64,000 nt of DNA from Arthrobacter sp. GTDB lineage: Bacteria > Actinomycetota > Actinomycetes > Actinomycetales > Micrococcaceae. Location: assembly GCA_023264815.1 (NCBI GenBank), contig JAHFUZ010000016.1, forward strand, positions 1 through 64,000, read 5' to 3'. The notes beneath the pieces are model-generated. The model searched no databases. It was not told the origin of the DNA and was given only the letters and a program-made list of their open reading frames with translations. Below, piece by piece: positions 27,051-34,823 of the stretch (the first letter of the stretch is position 1; each line of letters opens with the position of its first letter). Both the position numbers and the translations under genes were made by a program.

Positions 27051-28597
27051 GCGATACGACTCAAACCTCCGGCCACTCCGGCGCCGGCGAAGACGAATAC
27101 ACGCCCACCGGCACGGACCAGGTGGCCGAGCGGCTGGCCGCCATCGACGACGACGAAGCGGAGCTGCGTGCTGCCTCGCTCCGCGCCGGCCTGGCGGACT
27201 ACGACCTCGACGAGGACGATGCCGCCCTGCTGAGCGGGGACTATGACGACGAGGACTTCGACGGTCCGCTCAAGCTCGATCCTGTCCTTGCCATCATCGG
27301 GCGCCCCAACGTGGGCAAGTCCACGCTGGTGAACCGCATCCTGGGCCGCCGCGAAGCCGTGGTGGAGGACACCCCCGGCGTGACCCGCGACCGCGTGATG
27401 TATTCGGCGCACTGGAACGGACGCAACTTCACCCTGGTGGACACCGGCGGCTGGGAGCACGATGCCCGCGGGATCCATGCCCGGGTGGCGGAACAGGCTG
27501 AAATGGCCGTGGAACTTGCCGACGCCGTGCTCTTCGTGGTCGACTCGGCCGTCGGCGCCACGGCCACGGACGAGGGCGTGATGAAGATGCTCCGCCGCAG
27601 CAAGAAGCCGGTCATCATGGTGGCCAACAAGGTGGACGACTTCGCCCAGGAAGCAGACTCGGCCACCCTGTGGGGGCTCGGGTTCGGCGAGCCGTACCCG
27701 GTGTCCGCCCTGCACGGCCGCGGTGTGGCCGACCTCTTGGACCATGTCATGGACACCCTGCCCGAGTTCTCCACCATCGAAGGCACGGAACGCTCCGGCG
27801 GGCCGCGCCGCATCGCGCTGATCGGCCGCCCCAACGTGGGCAAGTCCTCGCTGCTGAACAAGCTGGCGGGCTCCGAGCGCGTGGTGGTGGACAACACGGC
27901 GGGCACCACCCGCGACCCCGTGGATGAATTCATCGAACTGGGCGGGCGCACCTGGCGCTTTGTGGACACAGCCGGTATCCGCCGCCGCCAGCACATGGCG
28001 CAGGGTGCCGACTACTACGCCTCCCTCCGGACGCAGGCCGCGCTCGAGAAGGCGGAGGTCGCCGTCGTACTCCTCGCAGTGGACGAGGTGCTCAGCGAGC
28101 AGGACGTCCGCATCCTGCAGCTGGCCATCGAATCCGGCCGGGCGCTGGTGCTCGCCTTCAACAAATGGGACCTGCTGGACGACGAACGCCGCAGCTACCT
28201 GGAGAAGGAAATTGAACGGGACCTGGCCCACGTGGCCTGGGCGCCCCGCGTCAACCTTTCCGCGCTCACGGGCTGGCACAAGGACCGCCTGGTCCCGGCT
28301 TTGGACCTTGCCCTGGAGAGCTGGGACAAGCGCATCCCCACCGGACGCCTCAACGCCTTCCTCGGCGAGCTCGTGGCAGCGCACCCGCACCCGGTCCGTG
28401 GCGGCAAGCAGCCACGCATCCTCTTCGGCACGCAGGCTTCCAGCCGGCCGCCCAAGTTCGTGCTGTTCACCACCGGATTCCTGGACCCGGGATACCGCCG
28501 CTTTATCACCCGCCGGCTCCGTGAAACGTTCGGCTTCGAAGGAACACCCATCGAGGTCAACATGCGCGTCCGCGAAAAGCGTGGCAAGAAGCGTTAA
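27047..28597 (+). CDS. der: ribosome biogenesis GTPase Der (EngA)
   Basis: Double-GTPase that assists 50S assembly. First G domain: [35 protein letters not shown]. Second: [41 protein letters not shown]-terminal KH-like domain ends with a basic tail ([11 protein letters not shown]). The first ~80 residues are acidic and not part of the core, a common actinobacterial extension. 516 residues. It is the last gene of the parA-scpAB-tyrA-cmk run; a short CACACC-GGG-GGTGTG hairpin at 28604-28618 follows. Confidence 0.97.
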   Translation: MSDTTQTSGHSGAGEDEYTPTGTDQVAERLAAIDDDEAELRAASLRAGLADYDLDEDDAALLSGDYDDEDFDGPLKLDPVLAIIGRPNVGKSTLVNRILGRREAVVEDTPGVTRDRVMYSAHWNGRNFTLVDTGGWEHDARGIHARVAEQAEMAVELADAVLFVVDSAVGATATDEGVMKMLRRSKKPVIMVANKVDDFAQEADSATLWGLGFGEPYPVSALHGRGVADLLDHVMDTLPEFSTIEGTERSGGPRRIALIGRPNVGKSSLLNKLAGSERVVVDNTAGTTRDPVDEFIELGGRTWRFVDTAGIRRRQHMAQGADYYASLRTQAALEKAEVAVVLLAVDEVLSEQDVRILQLAIESGRALVLAFNKWDLLDDERRSYLEKEIERDLAHVAWAPRVNLSALTGWHKDRLVPALDLALESWDKRIPTGRLNAFLGELVAAHPHPVRGGKQPRILFGTQASSRPPKFVLFTTGFLDPGYRRFITRRLRETFGFEGTPIEVNMRVREKRGKKR

Positions 28598-28636
28598 ATA
28601 CGACACACCGGGGGTGTGCAGGTGGAAAAGTGTCAT

Positions 28637-28662
28637 TTGCACCCTCCGGGATCGTGTAAGCT
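28637..28662 (+). promoter_or_regulatory. possible promoter of tRNA-Pro
   Basis: TTGCAC (28637-28642) and TAAGCT (28657-28662) are separated by 14 bases, shorter than ideal. The tRNA begins 82 bases after the -10 box. Low certainty; the tRNA could also be read through from der. Confidence 0.25.
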
Positions 28663-28744
28663 TTTCAAGGTGGTTCGGCCGGACTGCTGAGTTGAAATCC
28701 TGGTAAACACCAGGAGTAAACGCAGCGGAGAACGGCGGAACTGA

Positions 28745-28820
<76 letters not shown>

Positions 28821-28821
<1 letters not shown>

Positions 28822-28866
28822 AAACAGAAGCGCCCCGGAGAAATTTCTCCGGGGCGCTTCTGTTTT
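28821..28866. terminator. bidirectional terminator, perfect 46-bp palindrome
   Basis: The 23 bases at 28821-28843 are the exact reverse complement of 28844-28866. The GC-rich core CGCCCCGGAG/CTCCGGGGCG is flanked by A-rich bases on the left and TTTT on the right, so it works in both directions: after tRNA-Pro (+) and after the glycosylase gene (-). It starts on the last A of the tRNA CCA end. Confidence 0.9.
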
Positions 28867-28908
28867 GTGCCATTTTCCCCACGTTGTCGTCGCGACGCCG
28901 GCCAGGCT

Positions 28909-29778
28909 CTATTTCAGGAACTTCGATGTGCGCCGGTCGGCCAGGATCTTGCCGTGGGTCTGGCAGGTGGGGCAGTACTGCAGCGCCGTGTCCGCGAACG
29001 AGACTTCCCGCACGGTATCGCCGCAGACCGGGCAGGCCTCTCCGGTGCGGGCGTGGACCCGCATGTGGCTGCGTTTGACGTCCTTCAGTTCGCTGGGTGG
29101 TTTGCCCTCGGCCTCGGCCAGAGCCGTTCCCAGGATGGTGTGGATGGCGTCGTACAGGACGTGCACGGTGTCGCGGTCAAGTGACTTGGCGATGGCGAAG
29201 GGGGAGATCCTGGCCGCATGCAGAATCTCGTCGCTGTAGGCGTTTCCGATGCCGGCAATCACGGTTTGGCTCCGCAGGAGGCCCTTGATCTGCTGGGAAC
29301 TGGAGCCGAGAATCTCCGCCAGCGTCCCGGCGTCGAACTTCTCGCTGAACGGGTCCGGCCCCAGGGCCGCGATGCCCGGCACGTCGTGGGGGTCGCGGAC
29401 CACGTAGACGGCCAGGCTCTTCTTGGTCCCGGCCTCGGTCAAATCCATACCATGCCGGCCGTCGGGGCCGGTGAATGCCAGCCGGGCCGCGATGTGCCCC
29501 TTGCCCAGCCGCAGTTGCGTGTCTGTGGGGGAGTCGGTGAACCGGACCCAGCCCGCCCGGGCGAGGTGGAAGACGAAGGAAGGCCCGTCGGTGTCCAGGC
29601 ATATGAACTTTCCGAACCGCCGAACGCCGGAAACGCTGCGGCCTTCCAGCGCGGTGTACGGCGGATCCGCGGTCTTCAGGACGGCGAACGAGACAATCTG
29701 GACCTTCTCCACCACCGACCCGCGCAGTCGGGCATCCAGGAAACCGGCCAGGCCTGCAACCTCGGGTAGCTCCGGCAT
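28909..29778 (-). CDS. Fpg/Nei family DNA glycosylase
   Basis: Base-excision repair of oxidised bases with AP lyase activity. Mature N terminus Pro2-Glu3 (MPELPEVAGLAGFLDARLRG) gives the catalytic proline and glutamate; the helix-two-turn-helix holds IAGIGNAYSDEILHAARISPF with the invariant Asn; the C-terminal zinc finger has four Cys (CPVCGD...YCPTCQ). 289 residues. The ATG at 29778 is required for Pro2. Whether it is a MutM (8-oxoG) or Nei type cannot be settled: PELPEV fits both. Upstream on the same strand, 4 bases away, is a small membrane protein gene. Confidence 0.93.
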   Translation of the reverse strand: MPELPEVAGLAGFLDARLRGSVVEKVQIVSFAVLKTADPPYTALEGRSVSGVRRFGKFICLDTDGPSFVFHLARAGWVRFTDSPTDTQLRLGKGHIAARLAFTGPDGRHGMDLTEAGTKKSLAVYVVRDPHDVPGIAALGPDPFSEKFDAGTLAEILGSSSQQIKGLLRSQTVIAGIGNAYSDEILHAARISPFAIAKSLDRDTVHVLYDAIHTILGTALAEAEGKPPSELKDVKRSHMRVHARTGEACPVCGDTVREVSFADTALQYCPTCQTHGKILADRRTSKFLK

Positions 29779-29782
29779 GGCT

Positions 29783-30400
29783 TTACCCCCGGTCAGCCTG
29801 GCCGTCGGCGGCCACAGGCTTTGTCCCGGCCGAGCGGTCCTCTTCGGCTTTCGCGGCAAGGGAACGTTCGGCGTCGGCCTTCTTCAGCGCCTTGACCTTC
29901 CTGCCCCGCTGCCGCCAGATCTTCCACAGGATGAGGCCAACCACAAAGACGGCGACGGCGGCGATCGCCGCGATCTGCGTCCACAGCGGGAACCAGGTGG
30001 CCTCCGTCCCCAGGATCCGCTGGCCGTTGTGGGAGGCCTGGGACGTGCCAAACATGATCCCCGCGGTCAGGAGATTGGGGGTTGCCAAAGCCACTGCCGC
30101 CATCAGGATGAGGAACTTCCAGGGCCAGCTGATTTTTTTGTGCGTTGCCTGCCACGCCACCAGGAGGGGCACCAGGGTAAACACGAATCCATAGAACATT
30201 CCCACCAGGATCCCGGCGCCCAGGTCACCGTGGACCTGGCCACGGATGACGTTCGCCCACCACACCGGCAGCACGGCCGCGAGGGCAAAGTAGGCAATAG
30301 CGAGGACCAGGAACGCCACGGCGCCAAAGATGATCCGTGCCGGCCAATTTCCCTTTTTCCCGGGTGTTTCCTTTGCAGGTGGTCTCATGCGTCCCATCAT
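29783..30400 (-). CDS. four-helix membrane protein of unknown function
   Basis: A 205-residue protein that I do not recognise. Four hydrophobic segments at about residues 22-45, 60-83, 93-115 and 139-160 are separated by short loops, with a basic N terminus (PPAKETPGKKGNWPAR) and a charged, Ala/Lys/Glu-rich cytoplasmic C-terminal tail after residue 162. GAGILVGMFYGFVFTLVPLL and NLLTAGIMFGTSQASHNGQRILG look well-structured. It is in an operon with the glycosylase gene (4-base gap). GAGGA lies 10 bases before the start. Confidence 0.7.
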   Translation of the reverse strand: MMGRMRPPAKETPGKKGNWPARIIFGAVAFLVLAIAYFALAAVLPVWWANVIRGQVHGDLGAGILVGMFYGFVFTLVPLLVAWQATHKKISWPWKFLILMAAVALATPNLLTAGIMFGTSQASHNGQRILGTEATWFPLWTQIAAIAAVAVFVVGLILWKIWRQRGRKVKALKKADAERSLAAKAEEDRSAGTKPVAADGQADRG

Positions 30401-30436
30401 GTCAGAATCATCCTCGAACGCCCGTGGACTTGTGCC

Positions 30437-30442
30437 TATACT
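30437..30442 (+). promoter_or_regulatory. candidate -10 box of gcvH
   Basis: TATACT is a near-consensus -10 hexamer 65 bases before the gcvH start; TCGAAC at 30414-30419, 17 bases upstream, is only a weak -35. Confidence 0.4.
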
Positions 30443-30507
30443 TTCAAGCGGCGGCCTGTTTTCCGGGCCCCGTTGACATTGGTGATTGACCCGATGAAAG
30501 GCCCCTG

Positions 30508-30894
30508 ATGAGCAACATTCCCGAAGACCTGTCCTACACCGCCGAGCACGAGTGGGTTACCGCACCGAACGCCGACGGCGTGGTCCGGGTGGGCATTACC
30601 GATTTCGCCCAGGACGCGCTCGGGGACGTTGTGTACGCGCAGATGCCTGAAGCCGGCAGCAAAGTCACCGCGAACGAAGTGGTGGGCGAAGTGGAATCCA
30701 CCAAGAGTGTCAGCGACATCTACGCTCCAGTGAGCGGCGAAGTGGTGGCCCGCAACGAATCCCTGGACACCGACTCGGCACTGATCAACACCGACCCGTA
30801 CGGCGACGGCTGGCTGATCGAGATCAAACTCGCCGAAGCTGACGCCGTGGAGTCATTGCTCAGTGCATCCGAGTACGAACAGCAGGTAGGCTGA
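30508..30894 (+). CDS. gcvH: glycine cleavage system H protein
   Basis: Lipoyl carrier that shuttles the aminomethyl group between the P, T and L proteins. A 128-residue protein with the lipoylation site Lys66 in VGEVESTKSVSDIYAPVSGE and the standard opening DLSYTAEHEWV. No gcvP or gcvT lies in the window. It precedes the GarA-like FHA gene, the order seen in mycobacteria (Rv1826-1827), where GarA regulates central carbon and nitrogen enzymes. AAAGG precedes the ATG. Confidence 0.97.
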   Translation: MSNIPEDLSYTAEHEWVTAPNADGVVRVGITDFAQDALGDVVYAQMPEAGSKVTANEVVGEVESTKSVSDIYAPVSGEVVARNESLDTDSALINTDPYGDGWLIEIKLAEADAVESLLSASEYEQQVG

Positions 30895-31037
30895 ACGTAA
30901 CGGGTTTATCCGGTCCGGCCAGAGGCGTCTACGCACGTCAGTGGCCGGAACGGGCCCGGCGTGGGAACTGTGCGGTGCATCCGTCAGGGTAAATGTTGAA
31001 TGCAGTCGTGTGAGCTGCAGCGAAAGAGGAGGAATCC

Positions 31038-31514
31038 ATGGTTGGCCACAAAAAGGACCATGCCGACAGTGACTACGGCACGGGTGCGGCCAGGGCTTCG
31101 GAGACCACCTCGATCCATCTCACCCCCATCACCAGCGAACCCATCGCCGCACCCAGGCTCTCGTCGGAGGAACGGCTCTCCGTGGAGGCACTGCCGGCCG
31201 GGTCCGCCCTCCTGGTAGCCCACAGCGGTCCGAACGCCGGTGCCCGCTTCCTGCTTGACTCGGATACCACCACCGCCGGGCGGCACCCTGACGCTGACAT
31301 CTTCCTTGACGACGTCACCGTCTCCCGCCGCCACGTCGAGTTCCGCCGCACCGAGCGTAGCTTTGAGGTGGTGGACACCGGCAGCCTGAACGGCACCTAC
31401 GTTAACCACGACCGCGTGGACAGCGTTGAGCTCAAGTCCGGCAACGAAGTCCAGATCGGCAAGTTCCGCCTTACCTTCTACCTGAGCCCTGCCCGTGCAG
31501 CAGGCCGCGCCTGA
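31038..31514 (+). CDS. garA: GarA/OdhI-like FHA domain protein
   Basis: A 158-residue signalling protein. The N-terminal tail carries the ETTS motif (residues 22-25, Thr23 and Thr24), the phosphorylation site of mycobacterial GarA and corynebacterial OdhI. The FHA domain follows (about 60-155) with AGRHPDADIFLDDVTVSRRHVEF and TGSLNGTYVNHDRV, containing the Arg, Ser, His and Asn needed to bind phosphothreonine. In relatives the unphosphorylated form inhibits 2-oxoglutarate dehydrogenase and glutamate dehydrogenase, and phosphorylation by PknG/PknB causes self-binding and release. That mechanism is inferred. Strong AGGAGG ribosome site. Confidence 0.95.
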   Translation: MVGHKKDHADSDYGTGAARASETTSIHLTPITSEPIAAPRLSSEERLSVEALPAGSALLVAHSGPNAGARFLLDSDTTTAGRHPDADIFLDDVTVSRRHVEFRRTERSFEVVDTGSLNGTYVNHDRVDSVELKSGNEVQIGKFRLTFYLSPARAAGRA

Positions 31515-31531
31515 TTCCGGGACGCTTGCCT

Positions 31532-32254
31532 GTGGCAATGGCACAGCCGGAACGCCGGGGACCCCAAGTCCTGAACATTGGGGAAGTCCTCGCCCAGCTC
31601 AGCGGCGACTTTCCCGGCATGAGCGCGTCGAAAATCAGGTTCCTTGAGGAGAAGGGGCTGATCAACCCGCGCCGGACACCGGCCGGCTACCGGCAGTACG
31701 CGGAGAGTGATGTTGAGCGGCTCCGCTTTGTCCTGGCCCTGCAGCGTGACCAGTATCTTCCCCTGAAAGTCATCAAGGACTATCTGGATGCGATCGACAG
31801 GGGAGAGCGGCCCGAAAACCTGCCGCCCGGCGTCGTGGTTTCACCGCGGATCGTCTCGGATGAGCTCGCGGCCGAATTGCAGAACCGCGGCCGGAAGTTC
31901 AGTGAGGAGCAGCTGCGGGCCGAATCCGGAGCGAGCGTCCCGCTGCTCCATTCCCTGCTCAGCTTCGGACTCATCAGCCACAGCAACGGCAAGTTCGATG
32001 AACATGCCCTTCAGGTGGCCAAAGCATGTGTCCAGCTGGAGGGCTACGGACTGGAACCGCGCCACTTGCGCCCTTTCCAGGCCGCCGCGGACCGTGAATT
32101 CGGGCTCGTGGAGCGGGCGGTCGCCCCGCTTGCGTCCCGCCGGGACTCCGCTTCCCAGGCGCGGGCCGCCGAAGCTGCGCGTGAAATCTCCGACCAGTGC
32201 CTCATCCTTCACCGTGCCCTGGTGCAGGACCGCATCTCCCGTATGGACATCTGA
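31532..32254 (+). CDS. ftsR: MerR family regulator, FtsR type
   Basis: A 240-residue MerR-like DNA-binding protein equivalent to Rv1828 and the corynebacterial cell-division regulator FtsR. Winged helix at residues ~15-80: LNIGEVLAQLSGDFPGMSASKIRFLEEKGLINPRRTPAGYRQYAESDVERLRFVLALQ. The C-terminal half is helical and lacks the cysteines of metal-sensing MerR proteins. Three possible starts (TTG 31526, GTG 31532, ATG 31538); GTG is chosen for its distance from CCGGGA. It follows the FHA gene by 17 bases and overlaps the next start by one base. Confidence 0.88.
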   Translation: MAMAQPERRGPQVLNIGEVLAQLSGDFPGMSASKIRFLEEKGLINPRRTPAGYRQYAESDVERLRFVLALQRDQYLPLKVIKDYLDAIDRGERPENLPPGVVVSPRIVSDELAAELQNRGRKFSEEQLRAESGASVPLLHSLLSFGLISHSNGKFDEHALQVAKACVQLEGYGLEPRHLRPFQAAADREFGLVERAVAPLASRRDSASQARAAEAAREISDQCLILHRALVQDRISRMDI

Positions 32255-32757
32255 TGATCGAAGTCGAGATAGTAGGCGTTCGCATCGAACTGCCTTCCAA
32301 CCAGCCGCTGGTCCTTCTGCGTGAAATGCACGGTGAGCGCCACGTGCCCATCTGGATTGGAACGCCCGAGGCCAGCGCTATCGCGCTTGCCCAACAGGGT
32401 GTTGTGCCGCCGCGCCCCATGACCCATGATCTCCTGGTGGACGTGGTGGAGTCCCTGGGGCACTCCGTTGTCAGTGTGAACATCGTGGCCGTGGAGGACA
32501 ACATCTTCTATGGCCAGCTCCAGTTCGAGAATGGCACCACCGTCAGTTCGCGGGCTTCGGATGCCCTCGCGATTGCCCTCCGGGCCAAGTGCCGCATCTG
32601 GTGCGCCGACTCCGTGATGGACGAAGCCGGCGTGCGCATCACCGAGCATGATGAAGGCGAAGACACCGAGCCGGGACCCACCGTGGATGAGGAACGGGAG
32701 CTGCGCCGGTTCCGTGAGTTCCTGGACGATGTGGAGCCCGAAGACTTCGACGGCTAA
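32254..32757 (+). CDS. bifunctional nuclease family protein (DUF151)
   Basis: A 167-residue protein of the BFN/DUF151 family: MIEVEIVGVRIELPSNQPLVLLREMHGERHVPIWIGTPEASAIALAQQG is the conserved first half, then TVSSRASDALAIALRAKCRIW. The C-terminal ~35 residues are acidic. Family members have been reported with DNase/RNase activity in plants; the bacterial function is unclear. The ATG overlaps the FtsR stop (TGATG), so they are co-translated. Conserved between the two MerR genes (Rv1829 position). Confidence 0.93.
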   Translation: MIEVEIVGVRIELPSNQPLVLLREMHGERHVPIWIGTPEASAIALAQQGVVPPRPMTHDLLVDVVESLGHSVVSVNIVAVEDNIFYGQLQFENGTTVSSRASDALAIALRAKCRIWCADSVMDEAGVRITEHDEGEDTEPGPTVDEERELRRFREFLDDVEPEDFDG

Positions 32758-32763
32758 AATCTC

Positions 32764-32791
32764 GTTAAGGTTAAAGTTGAGGCTGAAAGTT
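32764..32791. promoter_or_regulatory. GTTAAG-like tandem hexamers upstream of the second MerR gene
   Basis: GTTAAG-GTTAAA-GTTGAG-GCTGAA-AGTT is a run of four to five related 6-bp units just after the DUF151 stop. It could be the operator of one of the adjacent MerR proteins; this is inference only. Confidence 0.35.
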
Positions 32792-32924
32792 CCGACACGC
32801 CCCGCGAAGGGCCCGAGATCTTTGACCTCAGGGCGCAGCAGGCCTAACGTCGAAGGTATCAAGCTCCCATTGCTTACAGCAGTCGCGCAGGTCACACTGT
32901 AGAAGTACGACCCCCGCGAAATTA

Positions 32925-32945
32925 CATGCATGAACTTCATGCGTG
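32925..32945. promoter_or_regulatory. inverted repeat before the second MerR gene
   Basis: GCATGAA-C-TTCATGC (32928-32942) is a perfect 7-bp inverted repeat around one base, extended by two further matching pairs after one mismatch. It ends 50 bases before the GTG start and is a candidate autoregulatory operator. Confidence 0.5.
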
Positions 32946-32994
32946 CACCGGCTGGTGCAGTGGTCCCCGGGAGCTAATGACAAGGAGGATCCAG

Positions 32995-33591
32995 GTGAGT
33001 CCCAAAGGCGAAGCAGGCGGGCTGAAGCAGCCCACAACGGCTGGTGTGGCTGTGCCCGCGAGTGGTGCCCAGGGGCTCCTGTTTACCGAAGACCTCCCGG
33101 TCCTTGACGAAGACGCCGGCTACCGCGGCCCCACCGCATGCAAGGCCGCGGGCATCACGTACCGCCAACTGGACTACTGGGCACGCACCGGCCTCGTTGA
33201 ACCGGCCGTCCGTGGTGCGGCCGGTTCCGGTTCCCAGCGGCTGTACGGTTTCCGGGACATCCTGGTCCTTAAAGTGGTTAAGCGCCTGCTGGACACTGGT
33301 GTCTCCCTGCAGCAGATCCGGTCCGCCGTGGAACACCTGCGTGAACGCGGGGTGGAGGACCTGGCACAGATCACGCTCATGAGTGACGGTGCGAGCGTCT
33401 ATGAATGCACGTCCGCTGACGAAGTCATCGATCTGGTCCAGGGCGGCCAGGGTGTCTTCGGCATCGCTGTGGGCCGCGTCTGGCGTGAAGTCGAAGGCAG
33501 TCTGGCCTCCCTGCCCAGCGAGCATGCCGCGGTACAGTCATTTCCCGACGACGAGCTGAGCAAGCGGCGCGCGGCACGCAAAATCAGCTGA
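32995..33591 (+). CDS. second MerR family regulator (Rv1830/McdR-like)
   Basis: A 198-residue MerR protein. Winged helix at about residues 40-110: RGPTACKAAGITYRQLDYWARTGLVEPAVRGAAGSGSQRLYGFRDILVLKVVKRLLDTGVSLQQIR, then a dimer helix (SAVEHLRERGVEDLAQITL) and a short effector-like domain (VYECTSADEVIDLVQGGQGVFGIAVGRVWREVEG). GTG at 32995 is chosen because AAGGAGG lies 6 bases upstream; the open frame upstream contains the inverted repeat. The homologue in M. tuberculosis at the same place (Rv1830) affects cell division genes. Followed by a long terminator. Confidence 0.9.
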   Translation: MSPKGEAGGLKQPTTAGVAVPASGAQGLLFTEDLPVLDEDAGYRGPTACKAAGITYRQLDYWARTGLVEPAVRGAAGSGSQRLYGFRDILVLKVVKRLLDTGVSLQQIRSAVEHLRERGVEDLAQITLMSDGASVYECTSADEVIDLVQGGQGVFGIAVGRVWREVEGSLASLPSEHAAVQSFPDDELSKRRAARKIS

Positions 33592-33605
33592 GTATCCTTA
33601 GTTGG

Positions 33606-33652
33606 CCAAGAGAAGAGGCCGCCTCGTTTGACGAGGCGGCCTCTTCTCTTGG
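33606..33652. terminator. bidirectional terminator with a 22-bp perfect stem
   Basis: Bases 33606-33627 pair exactly with 33631-33652 around a TTG loop. The core GAGGCCGCCTCGT/ACGAGGCGGCCTC is flanked by A/T-richer arms. It separates the MerR gene (+) from the convergent ParA-like gene (-). Confidence 0.85.
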
Positions 33653-33695
33653 TGTTGGATCTTCGACGGGACCCGCGAGGAGCCCTGGCCTGGGA

Positions 33696-34517
33696 CTAGC
33701 GCTGGGTGCGGTTACGCAGGCCGCTGCCGGCGGCAAGGAGGTTGGCCAGCAGGGAATCGAAGAGTGCAGCCGATGATTTGGCAGATTCGCCTGGCCAGTG
33801 ATGCACGGGGTGGGCCGCCCCCTGGATCTGCTGCCAGTTCGCCTGCTCCGGGATGCGGGGGCTCAGCAGCAGGTCTCCGAACATGGACTCCATCTCGGCA
33901 AGCCGGTAGGAGTGTTCAGACGAGCCGCTGCGGACGCGGTTGGCCACGATGCCGGCGGGAGAGAGGTTCGGCGCGAACTCCTGCTTGAACAGCTGGATGG
34001 CGCGCATGGTCCGTTCCGTGCCGGCCACCGAAAAGAGACCTGGCTCGGCCACGAGTGCCACTTTGTCGCTCGCGGACCAGGCCATTCGGGTCAGTCCGTT
34101 CAGGGACGGCGGGCAGTCAATGAGGACCAGGTCATAGCGGTCCACAGTGGCCAGGACTGTCGAGAGCCGCCGGAGGTCGCGGCGGCCCAGGTCGGGACGG
34201 TCGTAGATACCCGTATAGGCGGAGCCTACGGCAACGTCCAGGACGGCCGGGGCGGATCCGTTTGAGTGTGTGCGTGCGGTCCAGGAGCTGCCGGCCACGT
34301 TCTCTGCCAGCCTGGCGCGGCGTGGGCTCTTGAGCATCCGGCCGATATCCAGCTGGTCGCCGGGCTGGACGCCGAGGGCGGTGGTCGCGTCGGCGTGGGG
34401 ATCGAGGTCCACCACGAGCGTGGGGATGCCTGCGGCAAGCGCCGCAGACGCCAATCCTGTGGTGACGGAAGTCTTGCCGACTCCGCCCTTGAGGCTGCTG
34501 ATGCTGACTACTTGCAC
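33696..34517 (-). CDS. ParA/MinD-family ATPase, orphan
   Basis: A ~273-residue P-loop ATPase. Deviant Walker A in VVSISSLKGGVGKTSVTTGLASAALAAG, Walker A' in VVDLDPHADATTALG and Walker B-like IDCPPSLNGLTRMAWSASD. The C-terminal third is variable. No parB, chromosome-replication or plasmid gene lies beside it. The start is uncertain: GTG at 34517 is favoured, TTG at 34529 also possible; neither has a good ribosome site. It is distinct from the scpAB-linked ParA at 20736. A role in placing a cellular cargo is possible but unproven. Confidence 0.85.
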   Translation of the reverse strand: MQVVSISSLKGGVGKTSVTTGLASAALAAGIPTLVVDLDPHADATTALGVQPGDQLDIGRMLKSPRRARLAENVAGSSWTARTHSNGSAPAVLDVAVGSAYTGIYDRPDLGRRDLRRLSTVLATVDRYDLVLIDCPPSLNGLTRMAWSASDKVALVAEPGLFSVAGTERTMRAIQLFKQEFAPNLSPAGIVANRVRSGSSEHSYRLAEMESMFGDLLLSPRIPEQANWQQIQGAAHPVHHWPGESAKSSAALFDSLLANLLAAGSGLRNRTQR

Positions 34518-34823
34518 GTGTGAGACCAAAACCTAACGCCGGATGCCGTGTTGGGGGTAATGTTTGCTCCGGCAGTGCCGAAGCCGGGCGGCTCCTGCCG
34601 CCGTACTCATCATATGTGGCTATGCTGGCGAATACCGCTTTATGGGGTGCAGCGGCATGGTTTCCCGGCCCGGTCGGAGGGTCGGCTTCCTCAGGCCCTC
34701 GTCGATTCACGCGGGACATGACGGAAGTTTCTGTGACCGTGGCCACAATAATTTGTGTTTGGCTGCACAGGTCTTAGACACTGTGACCACTTACCGATCC
34801 ACCCGCAATGATGCAGGAGAATA
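34518..34823. other. intergenic region upstream of pyruvate carboxylase
   Basis: About 300 bases between divergent genes with no convincing ORF. TGTGACCGTGGCCACA at 34732-34747 matches six of eight base pairs of a CRP/GlxR-type palindrome, 76 bases before the pyc ATG. Local AT-richness around 34745-34770 (acaataatttgtgtt) suggests the pyc promoter lies there. Confidence 0.5.
34732..34747. promoter_or_regulatory. possible CRP/GlxR-type site upstream of pyc
   Basis: TGTGACCGTGGCCACA has TGTG/CACA ends and C-C/G-G inner pairs. GlxR-type regulators of actinobacteria bind TGTGA-n6-TCACA. Two of the eight pairs are mismatched. Confidence 0.35.

Noticed and set aside
26402..28642. 746-residue open frame on the minus strand
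   Set aside because: It is antisense to the plsC-like gene and der, whose products have full motifs. Long antisense frames are expected at this GC content, and the translation is His/Gly/Arg-rich without a domain.
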